Origin: Tricholoma matsutake
Lineage: Eukaryota > Basidiomycota > Agaricomycetes > Agaricales > Tricholomataceae
Direction: 5' to 3'
DNA length: 64,000 bases
NCBI GenBank assembly: GCA_026075535.2
Contig: AP026549.1
Location: forward strand, 7,006,001-7,070,000
Each line of letters opens with the position of its first letter. Position 1 is the stretch's first letter. This document shows, one piece after another, positions 55,116-64,000 of the stretch. The notes under the pieces were generated by a model that had not been told where the DNA came from, made no database searches, and was given only the letters and a program-made list of their open reading frames with translations. The position numbers and the translations under genes are program-made.

Positions 55116-56071
55116 AAAGATCTGTAACTTCACTTCACAACTGATGGCAAGCCTCAAAATTTAAAGACCAACATAAGTATAGCCTGTATAGGTGCTGCAA
55201 GGTGGGTTAACTACATGTAAGTGTAATCACAAAGAAATTCACACTGTGATGACGCTCAGGTATGGACCACCTGAAGATATTGGCAACGGCATGGTTTTGA
55301 ACTCCATAATTTTTCTGATTTTGAAGCGCAGATTGGTGGAGGCTAGAAGAAATGGCTCAATGGAGGCCGTGGAAGAAGCAAAAATGATGGATGCTACAAA
55401 CACTAGGAAACTTTAAAGCTGGTGTTTAAACACAAAAAAGTACTGTGAAACCCATTCCTGTACCAATTTAGCTTTGACTGCTGTGAACCCCAAGTTCGAT
55501 TAACATCAAATTTGATCCAAAATGCTCCGATGTCCATGTCAATGAGCGCTCACTGAGGGTCACAGGTGACTTTCCATAAGCTTCGCATGCCATCTCGATT
55601 CAAATACAACTGTCAACTGCTTCAATCTGAATCAGATCAGCAATGAGGTAATCACATGAACAGCACCAAGGAAGGAGAGCGGCGATAACGGAGGATGATG
55701 ACGATGATGACAAAGCACTTCAGCGCCAAACGCCAATGATGAGGCAGAACACAGCGGCGGTAGGAACATGAAAGGAAAGGAGGAGCGTAGGATAGACAGG
55801 TCAGATCAGGAATAGAAGTTAGAATTTCCGAGTCGTACATGCAAGAATTACGACGACATTAAAATCCTGGGAGATGGCAGGAGCAAATCGAACGTCGCAA
55901 TGAATCAAAATGACATCAGATGGAAGCTATCATCAGAGATCACATTCATAATATCGAGTCAAGATCTCACCATCAACATGCAGTGGACTAAATAAAGAAA
56001 AGATAAGCTCACTATACTTACCGGTCTCTGCAAAAAAATTTCTATCCCAAGAAAGGCTAGGCGGGCGTCTT
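55116..56071. other. intergenic region
   Basis: Short frames occur but none resembles a known family. GATGATGACGATGATGAC (55,694) is a short simple repeat. Promoter sequence of the minus-strand DUF6534-like gene is presumably here. Confidence 0.4.
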
Positions 56072-56390
56072 GCACCAGATCCTGTGAGAGTGATGCATCA
56101 AACACTGATAGTTATCACAAAAGCGTGGTGCAAGTGGAGCGATACTAAGTGTACGGGGAGTGATGCATCACTATCCCGCATCTCTTCCCTTTGCCCGTGA
56201 ATATCCGTGATGCATATTACTTACTTAAGTACATAATGCATCACGGATTCACGGGCAAAGGGAAGAGATGCGGGATAGTGATGCATCACTAGTCAATGCA
56301 TCACTCCGTACACTTAGTATCGCTCCACTTGCACCACGCTTTTGTGATAACTATCAGTGTTTGATGCATCACTCTCACAGGATCTGGTGA
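56072..56390. repeat. 319-base near-perfect palindrome
   Basis: Arms begin CACCAGATCCTGTGAGAG on the left and end TCTCACAGGATCTGGTG on the right and pair over about 145-150 bases each. The loop is small, centred near TTACTTACTTAAGTA (about 56,219-56,233). GTGATGCATCA recurs inside the arms. The right arm has a short extra piece (TAGTCAATGCATC, near 56,290). No clear target duplication was seen; the right end abuts the direct duplication at 56,391. Confidence 0.9.
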
Positions 56391-56941
56391 AACGTAAAAC
56401 TTCAAGTTGTCGACTCAATGTCTGCAGTGTCAGTGTCATCCTGCGTGCACGTTGTAGAACCAATGTGAAGGAAATATACTACATAGAATTTCGAGCCACA
56501 AGTCTGTCTGACTAGTGCGATGCTGTAACGGTTAATTACTAGCTTAAAACCCTAAAAGACTTACGTTGTGCCCGACAGAGCAGAAAAACAATAGATGCGG
56601 GTAAGCTATCACAGGTCGTCTTCCGAGCTGAACACGACAACGGATCGATCCAGATTGAATAATGAATGATAATTGCACAAAATCCCATCTGATATTGCCC
56701 TACAAATTTGAATTACACAATATGTAACCACTGCTTGGTCCCGCAAGCTTCGGTTCTGGAGCGCCTCCGAGCTATTGGACACAACGTTATACAAAATTTA
56801 GAGGTAAATATCCTATATACAAACCATCAATATAGACGCCCGACAGTCTGTGCACGACTCCCAGCTTCAATAGCCAATACCTCTGAATCACGCAAAACAC
56901 CACGGCCATAAATCGATTCTAAACTACTTCCTTCCTCAACA
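56391..56941. repeat. right copy of the 0.55-kb direct duplication
   Basis: It matches 52,999-53,571. It includes the end of the membrane-protein gene (56,827-56,941) and its 3' flank, so this is likely the original copy. Confidence 0.9.
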
Positions 56942-59580
56942 ACCATCGTCGAGCTAGGCTGCGCCGGCAGAATCACAATCGGCTCCAGATGCAAACTGTC
57001 CCTCGTGAACTTCGCCATGATAGGAGTAGGCGTCGACCGTCTCGGCGCCGAACCAATGCTCTTGATCCTCGACCTTCGCGTGCCCACTGTCACCTTACTT
57101 GGATCATCCTTCCGCCTCGCATCCTCACTCCGTCGCTCCGATGAAACCTGCGGTGACTCCTCCCGATCCTCCACGCCACCAACCAAAGTCCCGCCAGCGG
57201 GTGGAATAGCGTTGTAATTGATCCATTCAGCAAGATTTGCTCTCCCCTTACTGCTCCTCCTCACTCCTCCTGACTTGCGTGTCCGCAGAGTAGTCTCCAC
57301 CTTTACCAGCCCATTGTCAAGATCTAGGTGTCTCATAGGTGGGGTTGACGTGTTGCCAGTCAGCACAGGGTCAGGCCGTAAGAATTTCGAGAGTATGTTC
57401 ACGTCTGTGGGGGTAGATCTTCCTGTTGGAAGTTTGGACGGCATAGATATGGTTTTGGACGGCATAGCTATGGTGTGGGATAAATGGCTTGTTGCACTTT
57501 CGTTGTCCGTTTTCTCAGAAACGACACGAGATCCACGATTCGAAAAGTCCCTATTACTTTGCCTCACAGTAATTTGATTGGGAGGAATAAACGCGCGTGG
57601 AGGCACGACAGGGAATTGAGCCGTGAGCTCTCGAACAGCTGTGAGCGGTGAGACCCTCGGATCCTGGCTGCTGGACAATGATCTCGCTTGATGCTCTGGC
57701 TCCTGAGCAGAGGGATTGGAGAGTGGAGAGCCGGCAGAATGGCCCTCGCTGCCCTCGCTGCCAGCGTCTGAAGAAATATCCAAGAAGCTCAAGAGCGAGG
57801 GTGTATGCGACGACTTCACTGGGTTCCAACTGGGATTTGGATGCTGGTACAGCATGACGCGCGGTCCTTTAATGAATTCCGACTGATGGCGAGATCTCGA
57901 TGTGTGACCAATGATACTGGGCATGTCGAGCTGCGATAATCGCACATCTAGAACTGGAGTGCCATCTTTAAAATTCATGGTCACTCGTTGGTATAACCTT
58001 CTAGAGCCACCGAATTGAGAACTAGGGACTGAATCGGTGTTGGTGACCTGTGTCATGTTGGGAATATCCTCCACGGTCTGGGCGAGCGGCGAGGATCGGG
58101 TGAGAACACGCGGGGCACGAGGAGGAGTATGGAAGGCGGTTGCGGTCGGCGAGAATTGCCGGAAGGTGCTCAACCGAGGGTTGGAGATGAACTCTCGGAT
58201 GCGAGATCGTCGATATTGGTGGCGGTTGGCTTTGCTCAAAACTAATTCTCTTCGGACTTCTTTGAAGTCCTCAAGGCTATCCAAACTGAGATACACCGCC
58301 CAATTCAATACAGCAGTAGAAAGGGAGCATGGCGCTTACCCCTTAGCTATTCCAATGCAAACAAAAGCACGCGCCAGAAATCGAAGGATGCGTCTAGTCA
58401 AAGCGGTTCCAAAAGTCCCTTGGGCGAAGCCCACGAGGGTTTCGATTGCACCCAGCTTGAAACCACCGCAGATCCAACCGATACCTCTGAAAGGATGAGC
58501 TTCATCGGCTTCTGTTGTTTGGATGCGACGCTTATCCAGGAATGCTTGGCCAAGGCGGTGGAATGCCAAGATGAAACTGGAGGCTTGGTACGCCGTCAAT
58601 AGCGCAAGGGTAAGGCTGGTGAAGAACGTCCACAGAGTTTCGTCTCTTTTATCTTTAAACCCGACAAGGATAGGTGGGCTTCCTGGGGTAACGATATCTA
58701 TATTTGTCACCAATTGAGGGTGGACCACCGCCAAGTCTCAGAATCAGGTACTAACCGTGCGATATTCCAACAAGCGATGATAGCTGGTTGAATGTGCCAA
58801 TGAGAAGGATGAATATGGGAAGCATCATCTTCGATACAACCTGGATTCGTGCAGGTAGGATGGTGATGAGTTCAGTATGGGAAAATAGAAGGATGAACAA
58901 GGTATAAAAGAGAATTGGGAGAAAAGAAGTAACGGCTGAAAGATGTAAAGAATTAGCCGTGTAGACACACTAATGGCGAACAAGAAAACGTACCCAAAAC
59001 CGTATCAATAGCTTTGAAAGTTCCCGCGCTCTCCCGCCCCGCGGGGAGAAGGTGTGACGTCATGTCGAGAAGAGCAAGAATCAAGTAAACCCATCCTTCA
59101 GCCATAAGCCACAAATATTGCCTGTAATTAAAGCATTAGCAATGTTATATATGAGATTAGGTTACTAAATTCACCTGTCACCAGTTCCTCGCCTGATAAA
59201 GATCAGAGAAGTAGAAAATACAACCTCGAAGACCGTTGGAATGACCAGGATAATGGCTTCAAGGCGTTCGAGTGACTCGCAGCGAAGGATGGGAGCTGAA
59301 GAAAGACACAGAGATCCCATTTAACGAGTAGGCCACGCTATGTTCTGACAGACCCTCAGAACATTTCGGAGACCGAGCGAGACCCCCGCAACTTGAAGGA
59401 TTGGAAGATATGAAAGAACGGAAGGCAGGCTAGCTGCGACAGGATCGACTCGCGCCTCGCTGAATGAAGAAAGAGTAGGAAGGTAAGAGCCGATTCCACC
59501 GAATGAGTGGCTTGGAATCCCGGTTGCCACATCATTACTCGGTTGCTATAAGGTGTCCATGTAAGTCCCATGTCAGGCAT
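56827..59580 (-). CDS. conserved basidiomycete multi-span membrane protein, function unknown
   Basis: Minus-strand exons start near 59,580 (ATG) or 59,530. They read SYLPILQVAGVSLGLRNVLR, APILRCESLERLEAIILVIP and TVFEVVFSTSLIFIRRGTGD (59,300-59,170), then YLWLMAEGWVYLILALLDMT (59,120). FLPILFYTLFILLFSHTELI (58,930), VSKMMLPIFILLIGTFNQLS (58,820) and TLWTFFTSLTLALLTAYQAS (58,630) follow, with HPFRGIGWICGGFKLGAIET (58,490). A long cytoplasmic-type tail of about 490 residues (58,308-56,827) is rich in Ser, Pro and Arg and ends GSRAQTVGRLY. About seven hydrophobic helices are visible. The first exon boundary is unsure. Frames are open through all exons, so the gene looks intact. Its final codons lie in a region duplicated at 53,460-53,571. 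Confidence 0.75.
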
Positions 59581-59999
59581 GTCAGTGTTGCGATCCTACT
59601 GAGTGATTATAGACAATTCAAAGAGTAGAGAAGAAAGTATAAGGCAATATTTGCAATCCGAAACGCTGAGCATCTACGACGGACTTCATTGAAGACTTTT
59701 GAATTTGTTTGTTTGCAAAAGAGTATTTGCCAAAACAATGATCACTCGGGGCATCATTGTTTTTTTTTGGAGTCATGACAGCTGCAGTCGTGAGTTGGTC
59801 GTTAGACAATCCTTTGTGTACATGCTTGCTAGCTAAGGTCTGCTTGGAACTCAGATATTATGTTCCTCTTGTCGAACTTTCCTCTGACAGTGCCAAAGTG
59901 GACCCTCGCTCTTCTTAATTTACTTATGGGCTAGAACATCCATCCATCTCACAGCCCTGCTTTCAGCACTGTTCGTTTCACTATCCTGTGCTGACTTGC
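59581..59999. other. intergenic region
   Basis: It lies between the divergent gene starts on the minus strand (left) and an unresolved plus-strand locus (right). A TTTTTTTTT run occurs near 59,760. No gene was recognised. Confidence 0.4.
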
Positions 60000-61270
60000 C
60001 ACTGCTCTGCTGGTTTGGCTGCTTACCAACAGCGTGAGCGACCACATACTAGCCCAGGGTCATTACATTAAGAGCGCCCTCCTAGCTGTCGAGGGATCTT
60101 CAGGCCCCAAACTGGGTGACGATGGAACCGTGACTGCTGACACGACCATTTTCAAGTTGGTGATTTCGTCCATAGCTGTAAGATTTTTTCGTGGTACATA
60201 CTTCTCTCTAAAAGATTGAATAATGACCATCTACATAAGTAGAGTGTGATTATCTCCTTGGCGTATTCGGCGTGCTCGTTGTGCCTTTGGTCATGATTCA
60301 TGGACTCGCGTACGTGCCAGGTGTCCCGTCATACCCATCGAGAAGACTGAGAACTCTATCTGCAGTCTTGCAGATCTATGGCTTCATACTACACAGGACA
60401 TTCTTGTACGCCGTTTTCCGCCAATGCACTGCCGCCCGTTGGTTCCAGGATCAATACATCTGCCCTGGTCTATAATAGCCCTCGATTACACTGAAGCTGT
60501 GCTCGCAACATCTCAAATAATCCATCGAATTATGCTCAATTCCTCGACGAGTCATCAGTAATCCGTGTTTCTGGAAGACATTGGGAATGCCAACCCGTTA
60601 CTAACTGTGGTTTTGGCGATGGAACATTTCGTTGTCCTTCCTTTAACACACCTTACACCGCCGAGGGAAATAACTTCATCAGTTCTGTAGATGAATATAA
60701 CCTCACAACCAACTTCGTCCCTAACAGCAACACAGGAACATGAACATATGCGCTTGATTCATCCCTGAATTCGGGCGGCGTGCGTATCATCCTTTCCGAC
60801 GGCTTTAATACTGGACAGTCGGAATTTGACAGTTTTGCTACACTCCCACCCGGGTGGTATTGTCCGGACCTGCAAGCTCTTGGTTCCATTTACGTCTCTG
60901 TATGCCGTGCCACGGCATAAAATATTTCTATTTCTCTATCATTTTCTTCCTCGGGTTCATCCGTGTCATATGTGCTAGCAGGTGACCCAGTATTGTCTAA
61001 TTTCAATACCAAATCTGCCCTTTTCTACCGCTTTCTACGACGTCTTTGAGAGCAGTCTTGCAAACTACCTTTGCACTCAAATTGTGACCCGTATTACAAT
61101 GAGTCCCCCGATGCCCTCAATTCGGATTTATCGAAAACTACCTCTATGGCAGCAATGGGTCCTGCCTCTCCCATTTTTGAGCGGGAAAGGCCCTCACTCC
61201 CAGAGCGTTTCCACCCGAATGGCAAGCAGGTATCCTCTCGCACCACTGTGCGCAACATTCCGGATCCTAT
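60000..61270 (+). pseudogene. unresolved plus-strand locus, possibly a small secreted or membrane protein
   Basis: A continuous-looking segment (about 60,560-60,910) reads VSGRHWECQPVTNCGFGDGT, FRCPSFNTPYTAEGNNFISS and VDEYNLTTNFVPN. After a TGA it continues TYALDSSLNSGGVRIILSDG and FATLPPGWYCPDLQALGS. Cys spacing and N-glycosylation-like NLT suggest an extracellular domain. Flanking frames (60,034-60,219; 60,990-61,310, SPIFERERPSLPERFHPNG) could be further exons. The TGA falls where a Trp (TGG) would fit. No family was recognised, and exon structure could not be settled. Confidence 0.3.
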
Positions 61271-61550
61271 ACACATACGTATGATCCCATCTTCACATCT
61301 TCACTATTAAAAACGGCTCGTGGAGGACATCTCGTTTATCGTCTACATCGTCTACATTTCGTCCGTTGACAGAGTTTTCCTCTCCCTCTGAGGAACATCT
61401 TCAGAGTAGCATCCCGACACCCCTTCGTGTTATGATTTTGTTCTTACTATCTCGTTACATAGTCTTGATTGACCGTATTGCACCTATCATTTATTACGAT
61501 TAGGATCAAGTCCTGGGTAGGTACTACGAGTAAGATTTCATTGGACAAGA
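61271..61550. other. intergenic region
   Basis: This is the short space between the unresolved plus-strand locus and the 3' end of the acid phosphatase. No feature stands out. Confidence 0.4.
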
Positions 61551-63593
61551 CTACTGATTACCGCAGGTGCTCTGTTCAGAGTTAGCCTGGTGTTCTTTGT
61601 ACAAAGTCGCACTGTCAAGCACACTTCCGTTCGCACTTGCGACAAACTCATGTGTCAAATGCGTTCGATTGTGGATCGTTAGACGCGACCAGCCATAGGC
61701 ACTGTGTAGCCCGTCAGCCAGAAGCGCAGGTCGCAACGAGGAGATGCAGAATACATACCTGTTGAAAGCCACATCCGCATAGTAAGGTAATGTGTGATTG
61801 AAGGGGTCCAATCCGTCATAGTGGCCGCCAGCGCCGTTGATAATGTTCCATGGGAACTTAGGATTGTCAAGACCCGCAGGATCGACAGAGTCTATTAAGG
61901 TAGGATGTGAGTCGTTTAGAAGGAGGGCTAGTAGTGATATGGCAATCATACGTACAGTTCGCCATTGGCTTGTTGCGCTGATATCCCTGAAATGAGGGAT
62001 TTAATGTCTACGAGCTGATCAACAAGCAGAGTGACTCACGTGAACGTGTCCCTGCATATATAGGTCCACACCATACTTCACCATCACTGGTTCAAAGGCC
62101 TTTTGACAATCGAGACAAACAGTTGATGAACGGTTTGAGGGGGAGTTGATGTACCACGGGCGATGGAGGCCAACAACAACCCACGGCGTTTTTTTGCGGT
62201 CGACTTTGGCAAGGTCGTTCTCGAACCATTTGATCTGTTCGTTGGGAGATCCGAAAGGACCGCTGTTAGCCCCTGCATCGAACCCTCCGTATTCATCTGG
62301 GGACTGGATGCCCACTGGGAGGTCAGTCTCGGTATCGATGACAACGAAATGCGCAAGACCGTGGTCGAAGGAGTACCAGAAGTTGCCGTTGCCACCCGAT
62401 TCAGCAGATGGCATGTGGAAGTGATTAACTGTATGTGCCGAAGGTGGTTAGGAAATTCGAAGAGAAGTATTCGCAATATCGAACACACTGTATCCAGTGA
62501 AATTAGTCTGCCCAGGAGAACAAATCGTGGTGGTGTATGTTATGTTGTGTACAACATCGGTTGTCCCGCTGAAGATGTTCTGTATCAAAAAGTTGGTATG
62601 GAGGTTAAGGAGTTTAAACTTACCCATTGTCACAGTTCGCCTGTGTCGTACATATCAGAATGCAAATTATGAAGCATTATAATGACAGGCTTACCTCATG
62701 GTTTCCGGGAGCAACCATATACGCTTTTGAGCTTGTGAGGGGAGTCATTTGGTCATAGTACTGCTCTAACAATTCGTTGACACCTTCAATCACGCTCGTC
62801 GCATTGGGTATGAGGCTGCTATTGCCAAAGTATCCCTGCCAGCTTTCCTTGATAAAGTAGTCTGCATAGGCAATATCACCCAAGTGTGCTAGAATTTCAT
62901 AGGTGCTGTCACATGGTGAATCGCTGGATAAAATGGATAAGAACGAGATGTACATACTCTTTGTACTCCAGAAGGCTCTGAATAGTGTTTAGGTCACGAG
63001 GACCTAGGGGATTTGCAGCGCCTGAAGCACCACCAAGAGGTCCGACACGTGTGCTAAGGCCATCGGCGCCCATCAGACCGAGATCCACCACAACCGCAAT
63101 GGTGAACGGAGTCTCATCGCCAGCTGCACGTGCCGTCGTAAAAGTGTCAGTGGGCCTGTAAGCACATCCTGGGCAATTTCTTCGTGAGAGACCACAATCA
63201 GAAGATTCTAATATGGAGGAATGCAAAACTCAACTGGTTAGAGGTACGATACCAGTACTTGGTGTTCGGCTTAAGTCCGGTGATCTTCACATGGTTCTCA
63301 TAGAACCTTGAGGTGGGGAATGTGACGGAATAGCCAGTTGCTACGCTGGAGAGGCGGAACGGAGAATCTCCGTACCAAACTTGAGGGGTTTGGAGCTGAG
63401 CATAGGTGCTCCAGCTGACCGTCATACCAGTTGGACCCCCATAGGCAAGACGCTGTTGAAGCGGTTCATACGGGTTGCACGGGATTGTGCCGGGCACATG
63501 CACCCCCTTTGATTCGGCAAGGCAGGACCATGATGAAGTATTCTGCCCATTGACGAGAGCGGCACTTGCTACCAATAACAGAGACAGCAACAT
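61551..63593 (-). CDS. secreted purple acid phosphatase
   Basis: Purple acid phosphatases are binuclear metal enzymes that release phosphate from organic esters outside the cell. The minus-strand ATG at 63,593 begins a signal peptide (LLSLLLVASAALVNG). A fibronectin-like N-terminal domain (LAYGGPTGMTVSWSTYAQLQ, VKITGLKPNTKYWYR) leads into the catalytic domain, in which all five metal-binding motifs are visible. These are DLG (about 63,085), GDIAYADYF (about 62,865), GNHE (about 62,700), VVGLHRPWY (about 62,160) and GHVHV (about 62,045). The C-terminal part has RYQRNKPMAN, NPKFPWNIINGAGGHYDGLD and LTIHNRTHLTHEFVASANG, ending at a stop at 61,551. Introns of about 50-60 bases interrupt the gene, for example at 62,043-61,990. 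It appears intact. Phosphate-starvation control is usual for the family but not shown here. Confidence 0.9.
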
Positions 63594-64000
63594 AACGAAC
63601 TGGTCGGAGACTTCCTGTCAGGCATACTGGGTGGCAGAACTGACTTTTTGAATAAATCCACCGGCCTGCCGGCGGAACAGTTTCGTAATACCTGAGTCAC
63701 ACAAGGAGTCTCGAGTCGAACGTGCTAGGCACCATAGTGGTGCACCATAGGAGACCATAGGTCCGTGTAAGGACAGCTTCCGGCATTTCTATTAAATATT
63801 GATTACATACATCTATTACTAATACTGTTAGTTATTATTTGGAGCTAAATTTTTAAAATGCCTGGTAAGTGATCTCGGAATCAAATATTTGTTTCTGTAT
63901 ATATTAATTGTTGAGTAATTATTCATACCTTTTCATTTAATACTATCATTGACCCAGTAGTACAAGATGACATTTAAGCAGCTCAGCTTCGACATCTCCC
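63594..64000. promoter_or_regulatory. upstream region of the acid phosphatase
   Basis: No other gene is visible. CCGGCCTGCCGGCGG (about 63,661-63,675) is a small GC hairpin. A CACCATAGTGGTGCACCATAGG stretch (63,730-63,751) contains overlapping inverted repeats. An AT-rich part follows from about 63,785. Confidence 0.3.

Noticed and set aside
60034..60219. A 61-codon frame as a separate gene
   Set aside because: No domain, and splice context is unclear; kept only as part of an unresolved locus.

Overview
The window looks like genomic DNA of a filamentous basidiomycete (Agaricomycete). Three observations support this: genes with many short introns (about 45-60 bases, GT..AG), several Plavaka-type (Tnp2-like, CACTA/CMC superfamily) transposases typical of Agaricomycetes, and host genes of fungal type (GH55 exo-beta-1,3-glucanase, fungal purple acid phosphatase, a DUF6534-like membrane protein). 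All assignments come from reading translations and motifs by eye; no database search was possible.

Bases 1 to about 48,450 are a transposon island. It holds two Ty1/copia elements on the minus strand (1-3054 and 43,100-47,601), one Ty3/gypsy element (8126-13,072), three Plavaka-type transposase pseudogenes (3057-6665, 17,300-21,100, 39,895-37,260 minus), a hAT transposase remnant (21,550-22,960), a pogo-like Tc1/mariner element with perfect terminal repeats (43,545-46,686), two hAT-type non-autonomous elements with 8-bp target duplications, three solo LTRs with or near target duplications, a family of three >1 kb TGAT..ATCA elements with 4-bp target duplications, and LINE-like fragments. Insertions are nested, and in several cases removing the insert and one target copy rejoins the interrupted reading frame.

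Inside the island lie intron-bearing, damaged pieces of host genes: the 3' half of prohibitin-2 (22,965-23,516), a near full-length MSH5 (23,678-27,907) whose 5' part is duplicated again in inverted orientation (28,122-29,776), an RNA polymerase II largest-subunit fragment (36,770-37,040) and a septin fragment (34,560-36,562). Because introns are kept these are DNA-level copies, not retrocopies. Many of their stop codons are TGA at positions where the family has arginine (CGA), and duplicated copies differ mainly by C-to-T/G-to-A changes, which fits cytosine methylation with deamination or a RIP-like process.

Bases about 48,450-64,000 are ordinary host DNA with denser CG and intact genes: a secreted GH55 glucanase (49,354-52,938, plus), a DUF6534-like membrane protein (minus), a conserved multi-span membrane protein (56,827-59,580, minus), an unresolved locus (60,000-61,270) and a secreted purple acid phosphatase (61,551-63,593, minus). 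A 0.55-kb direct duplication (52,999-53,571 and 56,391-56,941) brackets 2.8 kb containing an LTR remnant, the DUF6534 gene and a 319-bp near-perfect palindrome.

The most unusual structural signal is a set of short hairpins inside LTRs. Their stems differ from one hairpin to the next while complementarity and the loop (AAGCC in the LTR sense strand) are conserved. A similar but weaker pattern (CCTTT-type loops) occurs in the unrelated copia LTR.
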